This document shows positions 27,716-37,700 of a stretch of DNA of 64,000 nt, piece after piece. Both the position numbers and the translations under genes were made by a program. The notes under the pieces are model-generated. The model was not told where the DNA came from. It searched no databases and saw only the letters and a list, made by a program, of their open reading frames with translations. The first letter of the stretch is position 1. Every line of letters begins with the position of its first letter. Source of the DNA: Porphyridium purpureum (lineage: Eukaryota; Rhodophyta; Bangiophyceae; Porphyridiales; Porphyridiaceae); assembly GCA_008690995.1 (NCBI GenBank), contig VRMN01000001.1, positions 5,022,001 to 5,086,000 of the forward strand, written 5' to 3'.

Positions 27716-30076
27716 CTAGGAAATGACACAGCAGCCCGGCTTTTTGCCCCCTGAGTCATCTGGGGGCTTGCTGTTAGTCTGCGAGGCCGGTCTCGGATTC
27801 GGTTCAGCATCCAGCCTTCCCTGAGGCGGCCGCACGGTGGCCTGCCCGCTTGGCTGCTTCGTCGCCGGCTGGAATTGTGGCGGTCGAATGTTTGGATTAC
27901 CGGCCTTCTTTCCATCTTGTGAAGCGGCATTAGACGTTCTAGCGCCCTTCGGAGACGGACTCGTCACGGTCGGACTCGTCGGCTTATTCGCTGCGGCACC
28001 ACTCTGTGCAGCCGAGCCGGCGGCGGCCTGCGCTGCAGGTTGCTGCGAAACCCCAACGGATGCAGCGCTGCTGGGCGTCACACCCGCTCCCGATGCTCCT
28101 GCCTTGGTCTTCTTCTTCTTCACCAGGAAAAACGCTTTCTCGTCCGCAACCATCTTTTCTTGCTTGGCGGTTTCTTCCGCGCTCAGCACAGGCGGTGTGC
28201 GTAGCGCATTGCGCAACTTTTCTGATTCTTCACGGACTTGAATGTCAGAATCATTGCACAGCTTGTCGATCGTTGGCTTCAGGCCCGGGTGCGAAAATAT
28301 ACCGGGCAGCATGTTCGTGAGCGACGTGATCAATCCGAGCCGCACGTTGGGAACTGGATCGTCTGCGAGACGAAACACTTGTGCGGCAAAGATCTCCGCG
28401 AATAGGGTATGGCTAAAGGTCTCATAAGCAGAATTGCAGCCATCCAAAAACGCAAGGCGCGTCCAGTACACTTTTCCATTTGCCCACTCTGAGAAGAAGT
28501 GCTTCACAATATGGTCTCTCCTGCGCACGTCACTGACGTACCGTAGAGATTTGGCCATGGCGACCATACTGGCTTTGCGCACCAGATACGTACTTTCTCG
28601 TGCCATCTGGAACAAAATTGGGGCTACAAATTCCACGTGAAAGTCGGTGGGGACGTTCTGGGCAGAGGCACCGAGCTGTTCGGCCAAGAGCATTTGAGCG
28701 CGCCAGCTTTCCTGCGCCAAAAGATTCAGCTGCTGGAAGACTCCTGCCAGTTCTCTCGCCGCTCCGTACTTCTCAGTCTCATTCTCAACCAGAAGCTCCA
28801 AAATCAAAGCGAAATTCTCCAACACTTTGGCACGCACCAGAGGGATCTGATCAGCCAGTAAGGTGATAATGGTCTGACACAGTTCGGGCCTCAGCTGTGT
28901 TGTCCTGAGATTGCGCGTCACCTCATGAATTCCTCCTGCGAGCGTCACGCGTGTATCAATGTCTGAATCAGATGCGAGCGCGGGTAACACGCCCTTCAAC
29001 CTATCCGGTTTGCGAAGTTCCAGACATACAAGCGAGACGGCTGGAAGGTTAAAGGCACACCAATGACGTACGGTCGGTCCGTTGCAAGTGATCAGGCGAC
29101 GTACGGTATTCATGGCCGTCAACCAGCGCTCGGTGTCAATAAGCATCGGGCCAAGCGCTACCAAAAAGTGAGCGAACGCCTCTGCAAACATTTCGAGCAT
29201 CAAAAACGTGTCGTCATCGACAGTGCGCAAGTCCTTCAGAGCAAGTTCGGTGGCCTTTTTGCACTCCTGAATAAATAAAGGGATGAGCGTGTCCGAGTAC
29301 GTTTTGATTTCATTCCGCTCACCCTTATGCGCCTCGGCAGTGATCGCAAACGTTTTTATGCTCATCGCTTGCACCCTGCCAGAGCTGTCTGAGAGCATCT
29401 TCTGCAACTGCGGCCACACCTGCGCTTCCATCACGGTGACTGGGAACTTGGAACCAAGATCAGCAAGAGATTGCACGGCCATCGCGCGAACAGAGCTCTC
29501 GGAGTCCTGACAGAGGCGCAGAATCGCCTCAACGTGGCCATGACTCACCAGCTCATCGCCTGTCAGGCTCTCGGCTAGGGCGCCCATGACTCGAGCTGCA
29601 AGCATCCGTGACTCTGCGTGCTCTGCCGATGCGCATGCTCTTATCGCGGGGATAATTTGATCCAAAACGTGCTGCTTGCTGACCTGGGGCACCATGATTG
29701 CCAAAATCTCGCCCCAGACGTCGAAAACACGACCCGTGGACTGTTTCACGACGACCAGCGCGACGCTGACAATATCATTTGCGAGCTCCAGGGGCAGCTT
29801 GACGTCAACCAAGAAGAATAGCGCTTCTGCTCCCGCGAAGAGTGCGTTCTCTGGCCAGGATGGCGCAAACTTGCAGATGCGAGGCACCATCGTGTTCAGC
29901 GTCTCGCCGGGGCAGTGTTCGAGGAACTGCGGGAACTGGTACAGGACCGCGATTCGGTGCAGGTCGGGGCCATCCTCGAGCACTTGTGTCGCATTCGGCA
30001 CGCTCGTCAAAATATCATCCGACAACAGGACGATTTCCTGGCCGTCATCGTCGCCGGCGAGTTGGCCGGGATCCAT
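27716..30076 (-). CDS. PPP4R4: PPP4R4-like HEAT-repeat phosphatase regulatory subunit with CaaX box
   Basis: 786-aa alpha-solenoid. Residues about 20-630 are HEAT repeats that track PPP4R4 along their length: PQFLEHCPGETLNTMVPRI, VFDVWGEILAIMVPQVSKQ, VRHWCAFNLPAVSLVCLE and GKVYWTRLAFLDGCNSAYE followed by LADDPVPNVRLGL. Family members bind the PP4 or PP2A catalytic subunit and set its location. After a Lys-rich linker the last about 110 residues are Pro/Ala/Ser-rich disorder. The chain ends GCCVIS, a farnesylation-type CaaX box (CVIS) preceded by a Cys that could be palmitoylated; animal PPP4R4 lacks this as far as I know. The ATG at 30076 gives MDPGQLAGDD. An alternative is a PR65-like PP2A A subunit, but the N-terminal half favours PPP4R4. 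Confidence 0.85.
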   Translation of the reverse strand: MDPGQLAGDDDGQEIVLLSDDILTSVPNATQVLEDGPDLHRIAVLYQFPQFLEHCPGETLNTMVPRICKFAPSWPENALFAGAEALFFLVDVKLPLELANDIVSVALVVVKQSTGRVFDVWGEILAIMVPQVSKQHVLDQIIPAIRACASAEHAESRMLAARVMGALAESLTGDELVSHGHVEAILRLCQDSESSVRAMAVQSLADLGSKFPVTVMEAQVWPQLQKMLSDSSGRVQAMSIKTFAITAEAHKGERNEIKTYSDTLIPLFIQECKKATELALKDLRTVDDDTFLMLEMFAEAFAHFLVALGPMLIDTERWLTAMNTVRRLITCNGPTVRHWCAFNLPAVSLVCLELRKPDRLKGVLPALASDSDIDTRVTLAGGIHEVTRNLRTTQLRPELCQTIITLLADQIPLVRAKVLENFALILELLVENETEKYGAARELAGVFQQLNLLAQESWRAQMLLAEQLGASAQNVPTDFHVEFVAPILFQMARESTYLVRKASMVAMAKSLRYVSDVRRRDHIVKHFFSEWANGKVYWTRLAFLDGCNSAYETFSHTLFAEIFAAQVFRLADDPVPNVRLGLITSLTNMLPGIFSHPGLKPTIDKLCNDSDIQVREESEKLRNALRTPPVLSAEETAKQEKMVADEKAFFLVKKKKTKAGASGAGVTPSSAASVGVSQQPAAQAAAGSAAQSGAAANKPTSPTVTSPSPKGARTSNAASQDGKKAGNPNIRPPQFQPATKQPSGQATVRPPQGRLDAEPNPRPASQTNSKPPDDSGGKKPGCCVIS

Positions 30077-30877
30077 GATACCCGGAGAAAACCCCTTGCT
30101 TCAACTCAGCGCAAAGGCGGTTCGCACGCAGTCCCCTTGATATGTCTGGGCGTCCCAGTCGTTGACCCCACTTCACGCGCGCGCGCCGTGCTTCCACCCG
30201 CGAGACCTGAATCCGCGCCGTGCTCAACGCGGGGATGATGGGCTGCGGTGTGTAGCGCTGCGCGCTTCGAACCGGATTCCGCTCCTTTGGGGCGCTATGC
30301 TCTACGCGCAATCTGAGCCATGCATCGGCATCCGCATTCGCTACCGCTCTCTCCACACACGCGCGCGGCGTCTTCCCCACGAGCGTCTTCCACCACGACG
30401 ATTCCCCCCTCCCTGTTACACCACGCGTACACCTAGGACAGCCACGTGCTTATGGTTAGCCGTCTCCTACTCTCTCTCTCTTTCTCTGTCTCTCTCTCTC
30501 TCTCTCTCTCTTCACCACCCCCTTTCAGTACCGCGCCTACTTGTTCCCCTTTTAGCATCCAGCATAGTAAGACGACGTTCTTTGCTAGACGCATGACGCC
30601 CCTGCCGCGTGCGAGCACGTAAGCAAGTCCATATGAAAGAAGACGCACTGACGAAGCCTCACCCCTTCTGCTTAGGCAGCGCAGTTTTCATACACGCGCG
30701 CTTCCTTTTGTAACGGTCGTTTTTTACTATGCAAGGGGTTCAGTTTGTGACCTGCTGAGGCGCTGGTCCATGCGTAATGAGGGAGGGCGGAGACCCAGGC
30801 GGGTCGGAGGTCGGTCGTTGCGGGCGCTCAGTCGGATGGCGACACTCCGACAGCCCGGCTCGCTGACCGGCTATTAA
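30077..30877. other. Upstream region of the PPP4R4-like gene
   Basis: 801 bp between two minus-strand genes. Contains a long CT microsatellite (30468-30512) that is GA-rich on the transcribed strand. No additional gene recognised. Confidence 0.45.
30468..30512. repeat. CT dinucleotide microsatellite
   Basis: About 45 bp of TC/CT repeats with two interruptions, about 390 bp upstream of the PPP4R4-like start codon. Confidence 0.9.
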
Positions 30878-32623
30878 TCAGCCATGACGCTCAGAGTGAG
30901 GCGAGGCACGTTCCATGGCCTCCATTCTGTCCGCGTCGGGCCTCAAATGGGGCTCGGGCTCGCCTGACTCTGTTGGCGGAGTCCCGTTCGAGCTCTTCGC
31001 TCCACATTCAGTGACGGAGGGCGCGCGTACACTCGCGTCGTGCCCGTCCTGGCCTGGGTGAGGCGCTGAAAGGCCGCTCTGCTGAGCTTGATTCACCCGT
31101 GCGGCGGCTTCAAGCACCATCGAGAAATCCCGGCTCCGAAGCGAAACCTCGTCCTCGGATCGCGAGAAGAACGCCAGGTTCAAGTCGCGGCTGCGCATAC
31201 TGTCCTCGTCGGAACGGTACGCACTGTGCGGCTGGAGCAGCGAGTCCGAATTCCACATCTGCCAATCCATCGATGTCATCGAGTTCTTGCTCATGTGCAT
31301 AAGACTAGGCCACGCCGAGGCGGTCGGTATGGAGAAACCTGGCGTCAGGCTCGCAGATTTGCGTTCCAGGCTCATTCGTAAAGCAGGGTCGAGGCTCGCC
31401 ACCGCAGCTGCAAAATCTCGCCGAATCGTGCTTTCTGAATGCAGGTTGTGGATGTCCAACGAAGTCATGCTGCGAGCAACCGAGTTCCCGCTCTTGCTCG
31501 CCGCGATTGGCGAGTCAGAGCGTGGCGGTGCCGTCATCGCATCGGACGGCACACTATCAACGCCAGCATTTGCTTGCGGATCGGCCCAGTGAGCAAGTCG
31601 GTACAGCCGTGTCAGGGAATCCTCCGACGCAATGGATGGCGCCCGTGGGAGCTCCACATTGAGGTCATTTCGCGGCACCACCGTGTGAGATGGATCTTGG
31701 CGCCGACCTCGAGCAGCGAGGTCGGCATTTATCTCTTTGCCATTCAGTCCCGCCCACGCAAGCGAGCTAACTGCCGGAAGTGCGTCCTGCGCTTCCCTGC
31801 CTTTGCCTCCGCTTTCGGAGCCGCTCGAAACATGTCCCATCTCGTCCACCATGATTGCGGCTGCCACGGATTCTGGCGAAGACGAGCTGTAAAATCGATG
31901 CGTTATCTCCTTCTCGCTGGAACTACCGCTGTCTGCTGCCTGAGCCGCTGGTGCTCTGAAAAGGTTGCGATCTTGAGTTCCGCCTTCTCCTGAGAAGGCT
32001 TCGCCCGCCATCTTCCTCTTCTTCCCCTCGTTCTGCATCGGCTGACCCGCATACCGCGCGCCAGAAACACTAGCGCTTCCAATGCGGGCTGTAGTGCCGT
32101 TGTCATGGCTCGGATTGTGCTTAAAATGTGTTGTGACGCCGCTTTTCCACCGAAACTTTTCTAAACAAGTCGGGCACTGGTACGGCGTCTCACCGCTATG
32201 CATGCGCAAATGAGCCGTTAGATTACTCTTACGCGAGAACGCCCGACCGCAGTCGCGTTCTGGACAACGGAGCATGACAATCTCCTGCTTTTGGTTGGGT
32301 CGCTTTGCAGATGGCCCTGGATCCCCAGCACCCGCTGCTTTCCTGCTCTTTGACGCATGCAAATGCTTCGAGGCTGGCGCCGACCGGTTGACACTTCCAC
32401 GCACGGCATGTGCCGTGGCGCCTACCGCAGCCGACATCTCTGCTGGCGCAATTCCTGGTTGACGCGCGCGTGTGTCGGAATCTGGAGCGCTGCCAGTGGT
32501 CCACAGGCTACCCGCGGCAACCTTGCGGCGCTTTCCCTTCGGGTCGCTTAACACGCGCTGCTTTTCGCTGTCTTTACCTTTCTTCTGAGAGTCGTCCTTT
32601 ATCGCATCTTCCCCAAATCCCAT
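30878..32623 (-). CDS. C2H2 zinc-finger protein
   Basis: 581-aa putative transcription factor. Two adjacent C2H2 fingers lie at about residues 120-170. The first is CPERDC-x12-HLRMH with the classic HSGETPYQCP linker; the second is CPTC-x12-H with unusual His spacing (HFKHNPSH). The N-terminus is basic (KGKRRKVAAG, a likely nuclear signal). The rest is Ser/Asp-rich disorder with repeated short units such as SMTSLDIHNL, SMTSMDWQMW, SMRSRDLNLAFF and SLRSRDFSMVLE, which could be a repeated interaction motif. DNA target unknown. The start is the ATG at 32623 (MGFGEDAIKD); the GTG further out is rejected. Confidence 0.8.
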   Translation of the reverse strand: MGFGEDAIKDDSQKKGKDSEKQRVLSDPKGKRRKVAAGSLWTTGSAPDSDTRARQPGIAPAEMSAAVGATAHAVRGSVNRSAPASKHLHASKSRKAAGAGDPGPSAKRPNQKQEIVMLRCPERDCGRAFSRKSNLTAHLRMHSGETPYQCPTCLEKFRWKSGVTTHFKHNPSHDNGTTARIGSASVSGARYAGQPMQNEGKKRKMAGEAFSGEGGTQDRNLFRAPAAQAADSGSSSEKEITHRFYSSSSPESVAAAIMVDEMGHVSSGSESGGKGREAQDALPAVSSLAWAGLNGKEINADLAARGRRQDPSHTVVPRNDLNVELPRAPSIASEDSLTRLYRLAHWADPQANAGVDSVPSDAMTAPPRSDSPIAASKSGNSVARSMTSLDIHNLHSESTIRRDFAAAVASLDPALRMSLERKSASLTPGFSIPTASAWPSLMHMSKNSMTSMDWQMWNSDSLLQPHSAYRSDEDSMRSRDLNLAFFSRSEDEVSLRSRDFSMVLEAAARVNQAQQSGLSAPHPGQDGHDASVRAPSVTECGAKSSNGTPPTESGEPEPHLRPDADRMEAMERASPHSERHG

Positions 32624-33547
32624 GTTACGACCACATGCCGTAACTGCGTCGACGCCAACATGCACGTCGCGTGCGAGCCTGCGTCTGTGTCACGCGCGTC
32701 CTCTGCACCACCGCGCCGCTTGCGATTTGTCTGCGCCCCTGACCCACCACTTCCCGTTCCTCTCGCCACGCCCAACCAACCTCCCATCCCGGAGCAGCCG
32801 CCTTCGTAAGCTGTCAGCGAATCCTTCTCCTCGGCCTCTGAAGCACCGGACCCAGCGCGTCAAATTCGCGTTGCCATCCGACGAATCCGTGCGCTACGCA
32901 CACACGCCCACCGCGCGCTCTCGCCGCCACTCAAGATTTGATACGATTCACGACATCCGATCCGGTTTCTCTGCAGCCATCGACCGATGAACCAATAAAC
33001 CGGTTTGTGCTAGGGTTACTGGTGTCGCGTGCTCGCCATGCCAAATCGCGACGGCGAGCAGAAATGACATTCCAGGAAGGTGCTCTGGTGGAGGAAGACA
33101 CCATTCGGTTGCTTTCCTTCGCCTGCATGGTTCGTGAGCGTGCGAGCAGTGTGTGGATGGATGTAAGTCCCTAGCGAGTAATTGGACTGAGAAACTGGGA
33201 ATTGTACGAACGTGGGTTGAGAAAACAAGGTGGAGCAGGGTGAGCGCACTCTGCAGCGTGGCCAGTCTCAGCGCTCGTACTCTCTGACTTCATACATGAG
33301 ATTTCTTTCTTCTGTGATACGCTTGACACGGTGACATTATTTATGGACGTTGGACTCGCTGATATTCCTTTCTCGCGCTTGGTGATTCGCAGCACTTAAG
33401 GTCGAGCGGCGTTGCGTCGGGTGAGAGACGACACATGGGTGTACAAGTTCAACTCTAGCATCTTGGGAAAGGATCCGAGCTATACATTTTGGTCGTGGGT
33501 GCGCGGAATATCTTGGTACTGCCGGGGTTGCGAGGTGACCTTGCAGC
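32624..33547. other. Divergent intergenic region
   Basis: 924 bp between the zinc-finger gene (-) and the EgtD-like gene (+). Short frames only, none recognisable. Presumed promoters. Confidence 0.4.
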
Positions 33548-34606
33548 ATGGGATTGGACGGGTCGGTCCGCGAGGGCCACTTTTCGTATACAAAGCTTCA
33601 CTATGAGGACGGCGCCGCGAGCTTGAAGCAGTTTTTGGATCACGTCGCCGCAGGGCTCTCGGTGGATGCTTCGAAAGAGGACGCTATTGCACATCCCAAG
33701 ACCCTGTCGAGTATGTATTTTTACGACGACAAGGGTTCCGAGATCTACCAGGAAATCACGCGCCTTCGCGAGTACTACCCGACGCGCACTGAGCTTGCCA
33801 TTCTCGAACGCCATGGCCAAGTCATTGCGAATCGCTTTCTTTCGAACAAGCAGCCCATCAACCTGGTCGAGCTTGGCGCTGGCGACGGACACAAGACCGA
33901 AGTTCTCCTCCAGTACCTCATCCATGCGGGCGTCGAATTCGAGTACTTCCCCATCGACATTTCGCGGAAGGCGATTGAGCAGTTGCTGCGTGCCAAGGAT
34001 CAGGAATGGCTCGAGCTCGGTCTCAAGTGCCACGGCCTCGTCGCAGACCACATGGAAGGCCTGCGGTGGTTGCGCACACAGAGGCCCGGCGTGCACAACG
34101 TCGTGCTGTTCCTGGGATCCAGCATTGGCAACTATGATTTGGTGAACGCTGAGAAGTTTTTGCGCACGCTGCGCACGGAGTTGTCGCCAGGCGATAACTT
34201 GCTGGTGGGCTTTGACATGAAGAAAGACCCCCACATTTTGCAGAACGCGTATGCAGATCCGCACGGGGTGACGGCTCGCTTCAATCTGAACCTGCTGGAG
34301 CGCATGAACCGCGAGCTTGGCGCTAGCTTTGATCCCGATCAGTTTTTCCATCACGCATTCTATAACCCTGGGTTGGGAAGCATGGAGAGCTGGCTTGTCA
34401 GCAAGTGTGAGCAGCGGGTTTACATTGAAGCGCTGCAGCGCGACGTCATGTTCCTCGCGTACGAAGGGGTGCGCACAGAGTACTCGTTCAAATACACTCG
34501 GAAGCAGATCAAAAGGTTGAGCGAAGCAGCAGGCTTGGGACTCGTCGAGGCGTTTTCCGATGAGAATCAGTGGTTTACGGACGCGCTGCTCGTCGTGAAG
34601 GGGTAG
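33548..34606 (+). CDS. EgtD-like histidine-type N-methyltransferase
   Basis: 352-aa SAM-dependent methyltransferase of the EgtD family (Methyltransf_33). Motifs: YFYDDKGSEIYQEI and TRLREYYPTRTE near the N-terminus, the SAM site LVELGAGDGHKTEVLL, VLFLGSSIGNYD, GVTARFNLNLLERMNRELG and the substrate-pocket region RTEYSFKYT, where Glu and Ser match EgtD. EgtD trimethylates histidine to hercynine, the first step of ergothioneine synthesis. In fungi the domain is fused to the EgtB oxygenase; here it stands alone. Related enzymes methylate other amino acids, so the substrate is inferred. The ATG at 33548 gives MGLDGSVREG. A 419-codon antisense frame across the gene is treated as a shadow. Confidence 0.87.
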   Translation: MGLDGSVREGHFSYTKLHYEDGAASLKQFLDHVAAGLSVDASKEDAIAHPKTLSSMYFYDDKGSEIYQEITRLREYYPTRTELAILERHGQVIANRFLSNKQPINLVELGAGDGHKTEVLLQYLIHAGVEFEYFPIDISRKAIEQLLRAKDQEWLELGLKCHGLVADHMEGLRWLRTQRPGVHNVVLFLGSSIGNYDLVNAEKFLRTLRTELSPGDNLLVGFDMKKDPHILQNAYADPHGVTARFNLNLLERMNRELGASFDPDQFFHHAFYNPGLGSMESWLVSKCEQRVYIEALQRDVMFLAYEGVRTEYSFKYTRKQIKRLSEAAGLGLVEAFSDENQWFTDALLVVKG

Positions 34607-34947
34607 CTGCAAGTAGAAGATCTGTGAACCCGTCATCGCTCCAAAACGGATGCTCCGCAATGTGTTCACCAATTCACAATGACAGCGGCGCCAGTGTGCG
34701 AGGAGTATAAGCATGGCACGTTGCGCATGTCAAACAACCCACGGCATGTACTTGCGCAGAAGCAAATTTGCGCAGCGTATCCGCTCGCGTCGAAAACGCC
34801 AGCCGCGAAAGCACCGAGAAAACGAAAATTAAAAGGTTTCCCCCCGGGAATAAAGAAAATGCGCAAACGGCGATTTACATTACTCAACCACCACGCACGT
34901 CGACTCGATGGGCATGCTGGCCACGAGGCGAATACACAGTGAGAAAC
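34607..34947. other. Convergent intergenic region
   Basis: 341 bp between EgtD-like (+) and RPS16 (-). Presumed overlapping 3' UTRs; nothing else recognised. Confidence 0.4.
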
Positions 34948-35376
34948 CTAACGGTAAGACTTTCCATACTTGGAACGCGCGCCCCGACCGCCAATCTTCT
35001 TGGGCTCCATGCGTCGCGGGTCAGCCACCAATAACTGCTTGTCGTAGGCAATCAAGATATCCTTGAGCTCATTCTTGGATACCTCATCGCGGTATTTCTG
35101 GTAATAAGCGACGAGCCCCTTGCTGATCGCCTGGCGCACGGCATACACCTGCGAGGTCTGGCCCCCGCTCTTGACGCGAATCCTAAAGTCGAGTTCCGCA
35201 AATCTCTCCTGCCCCAACAACAGAATGGGTTCGAACACTTTGATTCTGAGCCCTTCCGGCTCGAGCAGCTCCAAGGGCTTTCCGTTCACCTTGATCATGC
35301 CCTTGCCGGCAGTCACGTGAGCGACCGCGACAGCGGTCTTCTTGCGCCCAAACACCTGAACGGACTGTTTACTCAT
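34948..35376 (-). CDS. RPS16: 40S ribosomal protein S16 (uS9)
   Basis: 142-aa cytosolic small-subunit protein. It matches eukaryotic RPS16 over its whole length: [49 protein letters not shown] and the conserved tail ending KSYR, which reaches the P-site tRNA in known ribosomes. The ATG at 35376 gives [10 protein letters not shown]. Intronless. Confidence 0.97.
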   Translation of the reverse strand: MSKQSVQVFGRKKTAVAVAHVTAGKGMIKVNGKPLELLEPEGLRIKVFEPILLLGQERFAELDFRIRVKSGGQTSQVYAVRQAISKGLVAYYQKYRDEVSKNELKDILIAYDKQLLVADPRRMEPKKIGGRGARSKYGKSYR

Positions 35377-35714
35377 GGCGTCGTCGATTCCCTTGGCCGC
35401 TTACGTCCGCTCAACCCCTACGCGCACCGCTTCACACGCGCCACCCAAGTTTTTCTCCCCTCCTTTTCGTCCAGATCCCTGCCCAGAGCTTTGGTCCCCT
35501 TGCTACCAATGTCTATCCAAATCATCCCGTTCTACTAGTGCGCGCGGCCGTCGCATATGGACTGTCCCCGCCGGGAAACTGTACCTAGAGTACTTCTTCG
35601 GGTTAGATCGAGGGTCAATGCAGTTATGTTGAGGGTTCTTCTGGATGGTCGTGTTGCTTCGCAGCATACGCGTGGTTGGCAAGCTGCATCTTGGCAATGA
35701 AGCAGAGGATTCAT
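35377..35714. other. Intergenic region
   Basis: 338 bp between RPS16 and the WAPL-like gene, both on the minus strand. Pyrimidine-rich near RPS16 (35430-35480), typical of a ribosomal-protein promoter. No gene recognised. Confidence 0.4.
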
Positions 35715-37700
35715 TCATGTGCCGTGCAAATGTTCGATCGCGGATGAGTACATTTTGCGCGTCGGTTCAGAATCAATACCGAGATCGATTTGGAAAGCCC
35801 AGAACTCCTCCAGGAGGTCGGCTAACTGCAGCAGTTGCACCGGCTGAAGCAGGCACCCCATTTTCTCGCTCACCTCAGGCGAACGGCGCATTAGAACACC
35901 AATCAGAAGCGCTGTGTATCCTAGCGCGACGCGATCTTCCATCGAAGCACGCGCTGCGCTATCTGCGTCACTCAGAACAAGGCGCACCAAGAGATCAGAC
36001 CATTCGGCTTCGTTTGCAAATGGAGCTATCATCGCGACATCTGTCACTTGCTCGGCGATACTCGCCAGCAAGCTACTGCACAGGACAAGAACGTCGTATT
36101 CACATTGCGAGCGGTCTGCGCAACACGCCGCCAATAGTTTCATCAAGTCGCGAATCAAACCCGCTGATGCCAGAGCGTCCGACGCCGCAGCGCTGCAAAA
36201 CGAAGCATTCAAAAGCAGCCTCAAGATACCAATCTGGACTGGCCAGTCGTGAATGCTAAGCGACCCCCCAAGTAAGCTCAGCTTCGATTCAGAATACAAG
36301 ATGAAGAAATCCTGGTTCCTGCGAAACAAAAGTGCACTTTCGATGCTCGAAAGCGTGGCCAAAATGTCAAACATACTGCTGGCTGCAGGCTGCCGGAGTG
36401 ACGGTTTTGTCGGTATTTTGTCCAAGACGCAGCACAAATGATCCATCATGGCAGTGAGGATGCGCGTTTGTCGCAAGGACGCGCGCGCGCGGTCACTCCT
36501 GGACAACGTCCTCATGACAACGCCCTGGACCAAGATATAACAAGAAGGGTCTGCCTCAAACGCCTCGCACATACTGCGTGCGTGCAAAGAGGACTCGTGC
36601 ACTTCATCCATGCGGCCGAGCTCTGTTTGCAGCACGCCGAGGACGGAGGAGTCCATATCCCCACTCGTTACGCGACGACCGCTTGTGATATCGTCGCAGT
36701 ACCTTGCAGAGATCGCTAATAAATCGGATGCGCTAAAGTGAGCTACAAAGTTCGGATCCAATGCGAGCACGTAGAAGAACAGGAAAACAACCACGCGCTC
36801 ATCTGGAGCAGTATTTTTGATTTCAAGCAGCCGTGACAGCTTGTGCACAACTTCAACTAGCGGTCGGAGCAAATTGTGCTTATGTATGAGCTCCAACTTG
36901 TCTTGTCCACAACAAAGCAGCGAAAGAGCGATCAGCGACTTTTGCTGCACTGCGGCCAGGCCCTTCACGTCCTTGCGCTCGGCGGGTAGGGACAGCCCAT
37001 CAATGGCGTACTGGAGCTCATCCAACAAGGCCTGACTTTTGCCGAGTGCTCTGGCAGGCATCATGAAGTCTGTCTCTGAAGCGCGTTTCGGCGGCCCGGA
37101 GCTCGAAATAATGTATCTTCGCCCCAGCAGAATATCGTTTGTGCTCTCTATGCCGGCATCACTCGAACTTCCCGGTACGCTTCTCTCCGACTGCCGAGAT
37201 AAGCCTCTCTTCAACTTTCGCTTCCGAGCCGGAGCCTCGGTGCCCTGGTCGAACATCTCCTTGGTACTCGCACCTTTTGTTGGCTCCTGCGGGTTGAATG
37301 CGCCGTGGATATTCTGGTCTCCACTCCCAGTCGGCTGAGATTCGCCGGCTCCAGACAGAATGGAGCGTTTTATACCGGCTCGCTTGGCATGTTGCAGCGA
37401 GCTGTCGTCCACGTCCTGCCCTGAGCGCGGCTTGGTCGCAGTCGGTCCAATGTGAGCGTTTGCGCCGCCACTGCGACCACCGCCTTGAGAGAGTGAATTC
37501 TCACGAGACGCACCGCTGCTCGTGTTCGAGGACAGTATTGACCGCTTCACAGTCCTGCGCCTTGTTCGAGGACGCAGCTGCCCGTTGCGCTGCCCATGCT
37601 GCTCATCGGCATCGTCTGCGCCTGCAAAAGAGCCCGGCTGTTGAAAATCGACGTCGAAGCCGGCGCCAAAGTGCGCGTGGTCATTGTATCTTTTGCGCAT
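35715..37700 (-). CDS. WAPL: WAPL-like cohesin release factor
   Basis: 661-aa protein. The first about 220 residues are basic disorder with repeated RRTVKRSIL, GIKRSIL and KLKRGL units. From about residue 230 a helical-repeat domain begins (LLDELQYAIDGLSLPAERK, LAAVQQKSLIALSLLCC) that matches the WAPL C-terminal domain, including FFYVLALDPNFVAHFSASD. WAPL with PDS5 opens the SMC3-SCC1 gate and removes cohesin from chromosomes. The ATG at 37700 gives MRKRYNDHAHF. Moderately confident, as WAPL diverges quickly. Confidence 0.7.
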   Translation of the reverse strand: MRKRYNDHAHFGAGFDVDFQQPGSFAGADDADEQHGQRNGQLRPRTRRRTVKRSILSSNTSSGASRENSLSQGGGRSGGANAHIGPTATKPRSGQDVDDSSLQHAKRAGIKRSILSGAGESQPTGSGDQNIHGAFNPQEPTKGASTKEMFDQGTEAPARKRKLKRGLSRQSERSVPGSSSDAGIESTNDILLGRRYIISSSGPPKRASETDFMMPARALGKSQALLDELQYAIDGLSLPAERKDVKGLAAVQQKSLIALSLLCCGQDKLELIHKHNLLRPLVEVVHKLSRLLEIKNTAPDERVVVFLFFYVLALDPNFVAHFSASDLLAISARYCDDITSGRRVTSGDMDSSVLGVLQTELGRMDEVHESSLHARSMCEAFEADPSCYILVQGVVMRTLSRSDRARASLRQTRILTAMMDHLCCVLDKIPTKPSLRQPAASSMFDILATLSSIESALLFRRNQDFFILYSESKLSLLGGSLSIHDWPVQIGILRLLLNASFCSAAASDALASAGLIRDLMKLLAACCADRSQCEYDVLVLCSSLLASIAEQVTDVAMIAPFANEAEWSDLLVRLVLSDADSAARASMEDRVALGYTALLIGVLMRRSPEVSEKMGCLLQPVQLLQLADLLEEFWAFQIDLGIDSEPTRKMYSSAIEHLHGT

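Noticed and set aside
33455-34714. 419-codon open frame antisense to the EgtD-like gene
   Set aside because: It mirrors the codon structure of a strongly conserved methyltransferase on the plus strand and has no recognisable motif.
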